From Rhodobacter sp. TJ_12 (lineage in GTDB: Bacteria > Pseudomonadota > Alphaproteobacteria > Rhodobacterales > Rhodobacteraceae): DNA of 64,000 nt. The stretch is taken from the NCBI RefSeq assembly GCF_020023995.1, contig NZ_NRRD01000009.1, forward strand, positions 47,708-111,707, read 5' to 3'. Position numbers and translations under genes: made by a program. The notes beneath the pieces are model-generated. The model saw only the letters and a program-made list of their open reading frames with translations, did no database searches and had not been told where the DNA came from. Of this stretch, positions 16,107-25,239 are shown piece after piece. The first letter of the stretch is position 1. Each line of letters starts with the position of its first letter.

Positions 16107-17230
16107 TGGTTTGGATTGCTGGTCTGCTGCTTGGATTTGCTGCAATCGCGCTGGGGCTGCATTTGGTCTCGGCGGCGTTGACCGCTTGGCGCTATCGCGC
16201 GCCGACCCCGCGCCATCTGCCCGCAGCCCCGCCCTTGGTGACGCTACTGCGCCCGGTCTGCGGGCTTGATACCCATGATGCAGAAACGCTGGGCTCCACC
16301 TTTCGGCTGACCTATCCCAATTTGGAGATTATCTTCTGCGCGGCGCGTGACGAGGATCCGGCGGTCGCGCTTTTGACGCGGTTGATCGCCGAAAACCCCG
16401 GTGTCAATGCGCGGCTGCTGGTGGGGGAAGATCGGATCACCGCGAACCCCAAGCTGAACAATCTGGAAAAGGGCTGGCAGGCCGCGCGCGGGGAATTTGT
16501 CGCAATGACCGATTCCAACCTGCTTTTGCCCGAAGATTACATCGAACAATTGCTGGCCGCTTTCCGCCCAGATACCGGGCTTGTCACGTCGCCACCGATT
16601 GGTGTGCGCGGCGATGGGATGGCGGCGGCGCTGGAATGCGCCTTCCTGAACGGGTTTCAAGGGCGTTGGCAATTGGCCGCCGATAGTGTTGGGCTGGGCT
16701 ATGCGCAGGGCAAAACCCTGATGTGGCGCCATGAGGTGCTTGAACGTGCGGGCGGTCTGGTCAGCCTTGGCCGCGATCTGGCCGAAGATGTCGCCTCGAC
16801 CAAGCGGGTGCGCGATCAGGGGCTTAAGGTGCGGCTAACCCGGCAGGCCTTCACCCAGCCGATCGGGCCGCGCAATTTCGCCGCCGTTTGGGCAAGGCAG
16901 TTGCGCTGGGCGCGGGTGCGGCGCGATGGGTTCGTGGCGCTTTTTGCGCTGGAAATCCTGTTGGGCCCGTTCGTGCCGCTGGCTGCGTTGGTGCCCACGT
17001 TGGGCTGGGGCACGCTTGGGGCCGCGGTGCCCTTCCTTGGGCTGTGGTATGGGGCGGAACTGGCGATGATGCGCTTTGCGGGATGGCCCTCGAAACGAAC
17101 GGATATCGCGGCAATGGCGCTGCGTGATCTGCTGTTGGCGCCCCTGTGGCTGCAAACTTGGCGCAGCCGCGGGTTTGAATGGCGCGGCAGTGCGATGGCG
17201 CCGGGTGTCGTGACGGAGGCCAAGGCATGA
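16103..17230 (+). CDS. Membrane glycosyltransferase, ceramide-glucosyltransferase/HpnI-like (GT21 type)
   Basis: A 375-residue protein with an N-terminal membrane helix, a GT-A catalytic domain (about 45-260) and two or three C-terminal membrane segments. The processive-type D,D,D,(Q/R)xxRW pattern is visible: TDSNLLL for the central Asp, DLAEDV for the third, then RQLRWARVRR. This is the arrangement of ceramide glucosyltransferases and the hopanoid enzyme HpnI, so the acceptor is probably a lipid. The start codon overlaps the upstream phosphoesterase stop, and the stop overlaps the next GT. Which lipid and sugar are used cannot be read from sequence. Confidence 0.82.
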   Translation: MMVWIAGLLLGFAAIALGLHLVSAALTAWRYRAPTPRHLPAAPPLVTLLRPVCGLDTHDAETLGSTFRLTYPNLEIIFCAARDEDPAVALLTRLIAENPGVNARLLVGEDRITANPKLNNLEKGWQAARGEFVAMTDSNLLLPEDYIEQLLAAFRPDTGLVTSPPIGVRGDGMAAALECAFLNGFQGRWQLAADSVGLGYAQGKTLMWRHEVLERAGGLVSLGRDLAEDVASTKRVRDQGLKVRLTRQAFTQPIGPRNFAAVWARQLRWARVRRDGFVALFALEILLGPFVPLAALVPTLGWGTLGAAVPFLGLWYGAELAMMRFAGWPSKRTDIAAMALRDLLLAPLWLQTWRSRGFEWRGSAMAPGVVTEAKA

Positions 17231-17913
17231 GAGGGCTGAGCTGTATCATTCCCGCTTATAACGAAGCGCCTCGGATTGCCGCCGTTCTGGAAAGCGTCGT
17301 CGGCCACCCGCTGATTGACGAGGTGATCGTGGTCGATGATGGTTCGCGCGATGGCACCGCCGATATTGCCGCGCAGGTGCCCGGCATCCGGCTGATCCGC
17401 CTGCGCCAGAACCGGGGCAAAAGCTGGGCCGTGGCCGAGGGGGTGGCGGCGGCCGAGCATGACTTGATCTTACTGCTGGATAGCGATCTTTTGGGGCTTG
17501 CGCCGGAATCCTTGGCGGCGCTGATTTTCCCGGTGCGTGAAGGCTGCGCCGATGCCACGATTTCGTTGCGCGGCAATGCGCCATGGCTGTGGCGCGTGAT
17601 CGGGCTTGATTATATCTCTGGCGAACGGGTTTTGCCCAAGGCGCTGATCGGTGCGCCAGAGGCGCTGCGCGCCTTGCCCCGGTTCGGGCTGGAGATGCAT
17701 TTGAACCGGCGCATGATCGCGGCGCGGGCGCGGCTTAGGGTCGTGGAATGGCCCAAGGTTGCCAGCCCCTGGAAAGGGACAAAACGCGGCCGCTGGGCCG
17801 GGATCAAGGCCGATGTGAAGATGCTGGCTGATATGTTCCGCACCGTGCCGCTGCATCGGGCGATGGCGCAAATCTGGGCGATGATCGGGCTGCGCGCCCC
17901 GCCGCTTTACTGA
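17227..17913 (+). CDS. Family 2 glycosyltransferase
   Basis: A 228-residue GT-A glycosyltransferase without obvious membrane helices. CIIPAYNE starts the fold, VVDDGSRDGT binds the nucleotide and LLLDSDLLG carries the metal-binding Asp pair. It resembles the dolichyl-phosphate mannosyltransferase/GT2 group. It overlaps the upstream glycosyltransferase by ATGA and ends this three-gene unit, 7 nt from a convergent ROK gene. It may add a second sugar to the product of the upstream enzyme, which is inference. Confidence 0.82.
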   Translation: MRGLSCIIPAYNEAPRIAAVLESVVGHPLIDEVIVVDDGSRDGTADIAAQVPGIRLIRLRQNRGKSWAVAEGVAAAEHDLILLLDSDLLGLAPESLAALIFPVREGCADATISLRGNAPWLWRVIGLDYISGERVLPKALIGAPEALRALPRFGLEMHLNRRMIAARARLRVVEWPKVASPWKGTKRGRWAGIKADVKMLADMFRTVPLHRAMAQIWAMIGLRAPPLY

Positions 17914-17919
17914 TCTGCC

Positions 17920-19158
17920 TTAGGGCTCGCGCGCGGGCGCGTCCGGCAAGCCGCCAAACTCGACAAGGAATTTGTTCGACAGCGGCAGGCTGGCTGCCCC
18001 CATGGCGCGGGCAAGCGGCCCAACCGTGCCCGCCAAAATGGTAGGCCGTGCCATGCCCGACAGCGCGATCTTGTCAAGTTCCGCTTCGATCCCGGCAATC
18101 AAACGGCTGCGCAAGCTCTCGGGCAGCCAGCCATCGATCACCATGGCTTGCAAATCGCACAGCGCCCCGGCCGAGGCCGCGACATGCGCCAAGGCCCGCG
18201 CCGCCTGCGCAAGCCACGGGGCGACGATCTCTTCGTCCAGATCCCAATCCGGGGCGGATTCCCACAAAAACGCGCCGTCACGCCCGCGCGCCATCAGCGC
18301 ATGTTCCAAGGCACAAAGCGAGGCCAGCTCGACCAATTGCCGCGCACCGCCCGCCCCATCGGGCACCGGCATCGAGGCCAGCGCACCGGCATTGCCATTA
18401 TGGCCAGCAAACATCGACCCACCCAAAACCAACCCGCCGCCGACAAAAAAGCCAAGGAAGGCATAAACAAAATCGCGCGGCAGTGCGCGGTTGCCAAAAA
18501 TGAGTTCCGCATTGCACGCGGCAGAGGCATCGTTTTCCATCAGCACCGGCCATGGCATTTCGGCGCCAAGCTCCGCGCCGATCTCGCGGTGGCGCCAATC
18601 GTCCATCGCGCCTGCGGGCAGGCCAAGGCTTTCGGCCCAGTCCCAAAGCTGGAATGGCAGACCGATCCCCAATCCCTGAATGCGGTATTTGAGCTTTTCT
18701 GAAAGCGGCGTGGTCAATTCCGCCACCGATTGGCGCGCAAAGGCCAAAACGCCATCAGGCGTGGGGTAGTCATGACGCATCACGGTCGAGGCCATTACCT
18801 GCCCCAAAAAATCGATCAACACCATTTCGGTGCGTCGCCGCCCAACCTTAAGGCCTAGGAACAAGGCCCCCTCTGGTGCAAGCGACATGGGCACGGTCGG
18901 TTGGCCGACTTTGCCGCGCACGGGCGATTCCCGTTTCAGCAGACCCGCGCTTTCGAGCCCGCGCATGATCACGGAAACGGTCTGTGCGGACAGCCCGGTC
19001 AGGCGCGCAATTTCGGATTTTGCCAGCGCGCCGTGCCGACGAATGAGTGACAGCACAAGCCGTTCATTGCGCGCCCGCATGGCAGAGTGATCGGTGCCGA
19101 TCTTCGGTGTCGGGCTTGGCGTGTCGCGCCCCGTTTCGTCCTTCACCGAGCCTTGCAC
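17920..19158 (-). CDS. ROK-family transcriptional repressor (NagC/XylR-like)
   Basis: A 412-residue protein with an N-terminal winged helix (about 30-90; recognition region LTGLSAQTVSVIMRGL) and a C-terminal ROK sugar-kinase-like domain. The ROK zinc-site HxGHN/CxxC pattern is degenerate: AGHNGNAGA is present but the cysteine cluster is reduced, so it is likely a sensor rather than a kinase. The start is GTG 19158 with GGAGG 5 nt before it. There is no sugar operon next to it, so its target is unknown. The only plausible promoter is given separately. Confidence 0.85.
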   Translation of the reverse strand: MQGSVKDETGRDTPSPTPKIGTDHSAMRARNERLVLSLIRRHGALAKSEIARLTGLSAQTVSVIMRGLESAGLLKRESPVRGKVGQPTVPMSLAPEGALFLGLKVGRRRTEMVLIDFLGQVMASTVMRHDYPTPDGVLAFARQSVAELTTPLSEKLKYRIQGLGIGLPFQLWDWAESLGLPAGAMDDWRHREIGAELGAEMPWPVLMENDASAACNAELIFGNRALPRDFVYAFLGFFVGGGLVLGGSMFAGHNGNAGALASMPVPDGAGGARQLVELASLCALEHALMARGRDGAFLWESAPDWDLDEEIVAPWLAQAARALAHVAASAGALCDLQAMVIDGWLPESLRSRLIAGIEAELDKIALSGMARPTILAGTVGPLARAMGAASLPLSNKFLVEFGGLPDAPAREP

Positions 19159-19184
19159 TGTGACCTCCGCTGTTCTTCCGGGGC

Positions 19185-19213
19185 AGAATGCCGCCCGGTC
19201 GCGATAGGGTCAA
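19185..19213 (-). promoter_or_regulatory. Candidate promoter of the ROK gene
   Basis: On the minus strand TTGACC (19208-19213), 17 bp, then CATTCT (19185-19190). The -35 is good, the -10 weak. An AT-rich stretch with three TAAA-type repeats lies just upstream (19214-19230), which could act as an UP element or operator. Confidence 0.4.
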
Positions 19214-19266
19214 GAAATAAATAAATAACGGTGATTTATAAGGTGGCCCGGCGCAAACCGTATGCC

Positions 19267-19296
19267 AAACAAAAGACCCGCGCCGGGGCGCGGGTC
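19267..19296 (-). terminator. Rho-independent terminator of ccr
   Basis: On the minus strand GACCCGCG / CGCGGGTC forms a perfect 8-bp stem with a 6-base loop, followed by TTTTGTTTGG. It lies 20 nt beyond the ccr stop. Confidence 0.85.
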
Positions 19297-19315
19297 AAGA
19301 CGCAATCAAAAGGGC

Positions 19316-20608
<1,293 letters not shown>

Positions 20609-20660
20609 CAGCGTCTCCTGGGTTTCGCCGCGCCGCAGAATCGGGGCGCTGTCCGCTAGG

Positions 20661-20688
20661 AGTTAATCGCGCATGCGCAACAATGCAA
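20661..20688 (-). promoter_or_regulatory. Candidate ccr promoter with palindromic operator
   Basis: On the minus strand TTGCAT (20683-20688), 16 bp, then TTAACT (20661-20666), about 55 nt upstream of ATG. The spacer holds the perfect 10-bp palindrome GCGCATGCGC (20669-20678) and the 11-mer CATTGTTGCGC (20675-20685). A near copy of this 11-mer lies in the ecm promoter. The -10 is weak; the arrangement suggests a regulated promoter. Confidence 0.4.
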
Positions 20689-20745
20689 TGCCTGACGTTA
20701 GGTTTTTGTAATTTTATGACCGCGCAAGCGCAGCATTTTTGAGGT

Positions 20746-20777
20746 AGGCGGTCGCGTCCGGCGGGGCACGACCGCCT
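20746..20777. other. Inverted repeat after the small exported gene
   Basis: AGGCGGTCG (20746-20754) and CGACCGCCT (20769-20777) form a perfect 9-bp stem with a 14-base loop. It starts 9 nt beyond the stop of the minus-strand gene. No T-tract follows on the minus strand, so it is a possible but unproven transcript end. Confidence 0.45.
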
Positions 20778-20785
20778 TTGAGCGT

Positions 20786-21118
20786 CTATCTATATGTAAA
20801 GGTGCCAATCTCGCAGACATTCACGCCTTCTTTGACCAACTCGTCACCGTCTTCGAACACAGCCTTGAAGTCGAATTTGCAATAGCCCGAGGCATCATCG
20901 AAATTGATGATCACCGAGTCGCCCGACGGCAGCACATCGCGACCAAGAATGTCTTCTTCCCAACTGTCAGATCCGGTGTTGGACCCATAAAACCGCACCA
21001 TCGTATAGCCGGTGACATTCACGATCTTCACGCGACGATCCAAGGCGGCGGCCGGGACCGCGACTGATGCTAGAACTGCCGCAACCGCAGCCACTGTCAC
21101 AAAACGTCTGGACACCAT
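20786..21118 (-). CDS. Small exported protein of unknown function
   Basis: A 110-residue protein with a clear Sec signal peptide (RR, a hydrophobic Ala-Val core, then VPAAA) and a mature part of about 85 residues. The mature part is rich in beta-strand residues. It contains a VNVTGYTMVRFYGSN stretch, a SWEEDILG segment and two cysteines (GYCKF and NVCEI) that could form a disulfide in the periplasm. AAGGGGGAA precedes ATG 21118. It lies alone between ccr and ecm but is not in a tight operon with either. I do not recognise a named function. Confidence 0.8.
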   Translation of the reverse strand: MVSRRFVTVAAVAAVLASVAVPAAALDRRVKIVNVTGYTMVRFYGSNTGSDSWEEDILGRDVLPSGDSVIINFDDASGYCKFDFKAVFEDGDELVKEGVNVCEIGTFTYR

Positions 21119-21262
21119 GTTTTCCCCCTTTGGGTGTGGCCCATGCTGACGCGACGCCATCCGCCGCCTCGCCAAGCTGGCATGTTCTGGCCACGGTGCC
21201 TGTGATCCAGGCCAAGAAATCGAAGAAATTCCAGCTTTTGGAGCTCGCCGCAGCGCAGCGAA

Positions 21263-21309
21263 TTGACAGCGACACATTGTTACGCTTATCAGCTTAAATG
21301 AATAACAAT
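21263..21309 (+). promoter_or_regulatory. Candidate ecm promoter with flanking inverted repeat
   Basis: TTGACA (21263-21268), 18 bp, TATCAG (21287-21292). A perfect 7-bp inverted repeat ATTGTTA (21276-21282) / TAACAAT (21303-21309) brackets the -10 and likely start of transcription. The left arm extends to CATTGTTACGC, differing in one base from the 11-mer in the ccr promoter. Confidence 0.5.
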
Positions 21310-21346
21310 CTTGCGAACCATAGAATCGCCTGCGCCGGAGGCCGCC

Positions 21347-23329
21347 ATGACCGACACGACGACACCCGCATCGCCCACCAAGGATAAGCCTTGGCTGTTT
21401 CGCACCTATGCTGGCCATTCCACGGCCGAGAAATCCAACGCGCTTTACCGCATGAACCTTGCCAAGGGGCAGACGGGCCTGTCGGTCGCCTTCGATCTGC
21501 CGACACAGACGGGGTATGATAGCGACCACGTGCTCAGCCGGGGCGAAGTGGGCAAGGTTGGCGTGCCGGTGTGCCATCTGGGCGACATGCGCACGCTGTT
21601 CGATCAGATCCCGCTTGAACAGATGAACACGTCGATGACGATCAACGCGCCCGCGCCTTGGTTGTTGTCGCTTTATATTGCGGTGGCCGAGGAACAGGGC
21701 GCCGACATCTCCAAGCTGCAAGGCACGGTGCAAAACGATCTGGTGAAGGAATACCTTAGCCGCGGCACCTATATTTGCCCGCCCAAGCCCAGCTTGGCGA
21801 TGATCACCGATGTGGCCGCCTATACCCGCGAAAACCTGCCCAAATGGAACCCGATGAACGTCTGTTCTTACCATTTGCAGGAAGCGGGCGCGACGCCGGA
21901 ACAAGAACTGGCCTTCGCTCTGGCGACCGCGATTGCGGTTCTGGATGACCTGAAAACCAAAGTCCCGGCCGAGGGCTTCCCGGCCATGGTCGGGCGGATT
22001 TCCTTCTTTGTGAATGCGGGCATCCGGTTCGTGACTGAGATGTGTAAGATGCGGGCCTTCACCGAGTTGTGGGATGAAATCTGCCGCGAGCGCTATGGCA
22101 TCGAGGAAGAGAAATACCGTCGGTTCCGCTATGGCGTGCAGGTCAATAGCCTTGGCCTGACCGAACAACAGCCCGAAAACAACGTCTACCGCATTTTGAT
22201 CGAGATGTTGGCGGTGACGCTTTCCAAAAACGCCCGCGCCCGTGCGGTGCAACTGCCCGCGTGGAACGAGGCTTTGGGCCTGCCGCGCCCGTGGGATCAG
22301 CAATGGTCGCTGCGCATGCAGCAGATCATGGCCTATGAAACCGATTTGCTGGAATACGGGGATCTGTTTGATGGCAACCCGGCGGTCACCGCCAAGGTTG
22401 AGGCGCTGAAAGATGGCGCGCGTCAAGAATTGGCGATGATCGACTCGATGGGCGGGGCGATTGCCGCGATCGACTATATGAAAGAGCGGCTGGTAGATTC
22501 CCACGCTGCCCGGATTGGTGGCATCGAGACCGGTGCGACCACCATCGTCGGCGTGAACCGCTGGACCGAGGCGGAACCCTCGCCGCTTTTGGGCAGCGAT
22601 GGCGGCATTATGACGGTCGACCCGGAGGTTGAAGAAAATCAGATCGCCCGTTTGCAGGCGTGGCGCGCATCGCGCGACGATGCGGCGGTGAAAGCGGCGC
22701 TTGAAACGCTGCGCGCCGATGCGGCCGCGGGGCGCAATATCATGCCGGCCTCCATCGCGGCGGCGAAGGCCGGGGTCACCACAGGCGAATGGGCGGGTGT
22801 GATGCGCGCCGTGCATGGCGAATATCGCGGCCCCACCGGGGTTTTGCGCTCGCCCTCGAACCGGCTTGATGGGCTGGATGATATTCGCGCGGCGGTCGAT
22901 ACCGTGTCGAGCCGGTTGGGGCGGCGGCTCAAGCTTTTGGTGGGCAAGCCGGGGCTGGACGGCCATTCCAACGGCGCCGAACAGATCGCCTTCCGCGCCC
23001 GCGATTGCGGTATGGATATCACCTATGAAGGCATTCGGTTGACGCCCGAACAGATCGTTGCGCAGGCGCTTGAACAAGAGGCCCATGTGGTGGGGCTCTC
23101 GATCCTTTCGGGGTCGCATATTCCGCTGATGAAAGACCTGATGGAGCGGATGCGCGCGGCGGGGTTGGGCGACGTGCCGGTGGTCGTGGGCGGCATCATC
23201 CCCGATGAGGATGCCGAACTGCTCAAAAGTTTTGGTGTGGCGCGGATCTATACACCCAAGGATTTCGAGTTGAACCGGATCATGATGGATATCGTCGCGC
23301 TGGCGACCCCCAGCGAAGCGGCGGCTTAA
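21347..23329 (+). CDS. ecm: Ethylmalonyl-CoA mutase, coenzyme B12 dependent
   Basis: A 660-residue acyl-CoA mutase that converts (2R)-ethylmalonyl-CoA to (2S)-methylsuccinyl-CoA. An N-terminal TIM-barrel substrate domain (about 1-510) contains the mutase blocks GQTGLSVAFDLPTQ, PWLLSLY and GTVQNDLVKEYLSRG. A C-terminal cobalamin domain carries DGHSNGAEQ (the DxHxxG lower-ligand motif), LSILSGSH and a GG motif. The single-chain form and pairing with ccr favour Ecm over methylmalonyl-CoA mutase. ATG 21347 follows GGAGG at 6 nt; a 5' in-frame alternative at 21311 lacks a ribosome site. Confidence 0.92.
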   Translation: MTDTTTPASPTKDKPWLFRTYAGHSTAEKSNALYRMNLAKGQTGLSVAFDLPTQTGYDSDHVLSRGEVGKVGVPVCHLGDMRTLFDQIPLEQMNTSMTINAPAPWLLSLYIAVAEEQGADISKLQGTVQNDLVKEYLSRGTYICPPKPSLAMITDVAAYTRENLPKWNPMNVCSYHLQEAGATPEQELAFALATAIAVLDDLKTKVPAEGFPAMVGRISFFVNAGIRFVTEMCKMRAFTELWDEICRERYGIEEEKYRRFRYGVQVNSLGLTEQQPENNVYRILIEMLAVTLSKNARARAVQLPAWNEALGLPRPWDQQWSLRMQQIMAYETDLLEYGDLFDGNPAVTAKVEALKDGARQELAMIDSMGGAIAAIDYMKERLVDSHAARIGGIETGATTIVGVNRWTEAEPSPLLGSDGGIMTVDPEVEENQIARLQAWRASRDDAAVKAALETLRADAAAGRNIMPASIAAAKAGVTTGEWAGVMRAVHGEYRGPTGVLRSPSNRLDGLDDIRAAVDTVSSRLGRRLKLLVGKPGLDGHSNGAEQIAFRARDCGMDITYEGIRLTPEQIVAQALEQEAHVVGLSILSGSHIPLMKDLMERMRAAGLGDVPVVVGGIIPDEDAELLKSFGVARIYTPKDFELNRIMMDIVALATPSEAAA

Positions 23330-23337
23330 CTGGTGGC

Positions 23338-23355
23338 GGCGGGGGCGCCCCCGCC
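23338..23355 (+). terminator. GC-rich palindrome after ecm
   Basis: GGCGGGGGC immediately followed by its complement GCCCCCGCC, then GATTTCCC. It can fold as a 7-bp stem with a GCGC loop 9 nt after the ecm stop. The T-tract is poor, so this is a possible weak terminator. Confidence 0.45.
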
Positions 23356-23401
23356 GATTTCCCGCCTTTCGGTCGCCGCGCGCGCCTTGTAAAGTCGCGC
23401 C

Positions 23402-24943
23402 ATGACGCTGCCCGCCACGCTCACCTTTTCTGACGACCAAGCCGAGGCTTGGGATGCCGTTGCCTCTGCCCTAGAGGCCGCGGGCGTTGATATCTTGGAC
23501 GGCAGCTTGATGCCCGAAGGGGGCGAAACCCGCGTTATGGCGGTGATCGGCAAGGCGGGCTCTGGCAAGACGCTGTTGTTGGCCCAGCTTTTCAAGGCCT
23601 TGGCCGAGGCCGGGGTCGATATCGTTTCGGGCGATTATGAGGGCAAGCGCCGCAAGGATCGGCGCACTTTGGCCATTTTGGCCCCCACCAATAAGGCGGC
23701 ATCGGTGCTGCGCGCACGCGGGGTGCCCGCCACCACGATCCACCGCATTCTTTATACCCCGGTCTATCACCCCGAATACGAGGCGATTGCAGACTGGCTG
23801 GCGGGGCAGGGAGATCGCCCCGATCTGGAGCAGCTGAAGATCGACGGGCTGTCGGAGTTGGCGCTTGATCGCGCCAAGGCGTTTTACGACACCAATGCCT
23901 CGATCCCCGGGGCCTTGGCGGCGGCGGGGCTGCGGGGCTCGGATTTCATTTCCGGCTGGAAGCGGCGCGAAGACCCGCTGGATATCGGTTTTGTCGACGA
24001 AGCTTCCATGCTGGATGAGCGCCAGTTCGACGATCTGAAAGAAATTTTTCCCACGCTGGTTTTGTTTGGCGATCCAGCGCAGCTCGCGCCCGTCAATCAA
24101 TCGGGGCATATGTCGTTTGAGCGCCTGCCGCAAAAAGAGGTGCATGCGCTGCACCGCATCCACCGCCAAGCCGATGACAACCCGATCTTGGATTTGGCCC
24201 ATGCTTTGGCCGATGACAGCCTCGATTTCTACGCTTTTGAACGCAAGCTGGCCGAAGCTGCGAAATCGGACCCGCGCGTGGTTTGGGCCGAACGGGTGGA
24301 AAGCGATCTGATGGCGCGCTCGCCGGTGTTGGTGTGGCGCAATGCAACCCGCATCCGGCTGATTCAGGCGTTTCGCGGCGCGCATTCCGCGCCCGCAGAC
24401 GCGCTGTTGCCCGGCGAGCCATTGATTTGCGACGGGATCGAATTGCCGCTGAAGCATCGCAAGAAGCGCATCGACCTTGAGGCGCGCGGGCTGATTAAGG
24501 GCGCGCAGGTGATCTATCTTGGTCCCGGCAAGAAACCCGGCTTTTCACGTCTGCATGTGATCGGGGCGGAAGATCCGCGTCTGTCGGCGGCGTCGATTGT
24601 GAAGATCGAAATGCCCGATGAAGAAGAGCCCTTTATCCCCTTTGCCGCGCGGATGGGGGCAACCTTTCTGCATGGGGCGGCGGTCACGATCCACAAGGCG
24701 CAGGGTAGCCAATGGCGCGATGTGCAGGTCTTTGCGCCCGATATTTATGCCGCTTTCCGCGCGGGCCGGTCCGAAGCGGGCATCCCGCTTTGGAAACGGC
24801 TGGCCTATGTGGCGATCACCCGCGCCGAACAGCGGCTTTTGTGGGTGACCAAGGCGCGGCTTGCCCGTCCTTCGGCACCATTGGGGATCGACGATCTGCC
24901 CGCCGGTGCGGCCGCGCTGAAGCTGGAAGCCCAGTCCGACTAG
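23402..24943 (+). CDS. RecD-like superfamily 1 DNA helicase/ATPase
   Basis: A 513-residue P-loop NTPase. Walker A GKAGSGKT is at residues 50-57, followed by APTNKAAS (motif Ia), VDEASMLD (Walker B) and FGDPAQLAPV (motif III). C-terminal motifs are TIHKAQGSQW (motif V) and YVAITRAEQRLLWV (motif VI). This is the RecD/TraA branch of SF1 helicases, much shorter than RecD2 and without RecB/RecC partners nearby. It probably acts on DNA ends or stalled forks, an inference from family. The start at ATG 23402 lacks a clear ribosome site. A small RAM-domain gene follows after 54 nt. Confidence 0.85.
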   Translation: MTLPATLTFSDDQAEAWDAVASALEAAGVDILDGSLMPEGGETRVMAVIGKAGSGKTLLLAQLFKALAEAGVDIVSGDYEGKRRKDRRTLAILAPTNKAASVLRARGVPATTIHRILYTPVYHPEYEAIADWLAGQGDRPDLEQLKIDGLSELALDRAKAFYDTNASIPGALAAAGLRGSDFISGWKRREDPLDIGFVDEASMLDERQFDDLKEIFPTLVLFGDPAQLAPVNQSGHMSFERLPQKEVHALHRIHRQADDNPILDLAHALADDSLDFYAFERKLAEAAKSDPRVVWAERVESDLMARSPVLVWRNATRIRLIQAFRGAHSAPADALLPGEPLICDGIELPLKHRKKRIDLEARGLIKGAQVIYLGPGKKPGFSRLHVIGAEDPRLSAASIVKIEMPDEEEPFIPFAARMGATFLHGAAVTIHKAQGSQWRDVQVFAPDIYAAFRAGRSEAGIPLWKRLAYVAITRAEQRLLWVTKARLARPSAPLGIDDLPAGAAALKLEAQSD

Positions 24944-24997
24944 GTCTTTTCCTTTCCGCCTGTGCCGCCTAATCTGGCCCAAACAAGGAGGCATCCG

Positions 24998-25234
24998 ATG
25001 CGTTGCGTTTTCGTCCAGTTCCGTTGCCAGCCCGGCCAGACCTACAAGGTGGCCGATGCGATTTATGAGCGCGAGGTGGTGAGCGAGCTTTATTCCACCT
25101 CGGGCGATTATGATCTGATCGCCAAGGTCTATATCCCCGAAGACGTGGATGTGGGCCATTACCTGTCGGAAAAGCTCTTCGATATTCCGGGCATCAGCCG
25201 CACGCTGACGACGATGACCTTTAAAGCGTTTTAA
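24998..25234 (+). CDS. Stand-alone Lrp/AsnC ligand-binding (RAM) domain protein
   Basis: A 78-residue protein consisting only of the RAM/ACT-like domain of Lrp/AsnC regulators; the DNA-binding helix-turn-helix is absent. Typical features are the opening beta strand CVFVQFRCQPG, SGDYDLIAKVY in the middle and the closing ISRTLTTMTFKAF. Such small proteins form oligomers and may bind amino acids. A perfect AAGGAGG precedes ATG 24998, indicating strong expression. The stop overlaps that of the convergent minus-strand gene. Confidence 0.9.
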   Translation: MRCVFVQFRCQPGQTYKVADAIYEREVVSELYSTSGDYDLIAKVYIPEDVDVGHYLSEKLFDIPGISRTLTTMTFKAF

Positions 25235-25239
25235 CGCTT
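25224..25239. terminator. Small hairpin across two convergent stop codons
   Basis: AAGCGT, loop TTTA, ACGCTT covers the overlapping stop codons of the RAM-domain gene and the convergent TIGR02186 gene. The stem is only 6 bp with no downstream T-run, so termination is doubtful. Confidence 0.3.

Noticed and set aside
21119..23440. Upstream extension of the small exported gene across the ecm region
   Set aside because: The extra codons are antisense to ecm; the real protein starts at ATG 21118 with a signal peptide and ribosome site.
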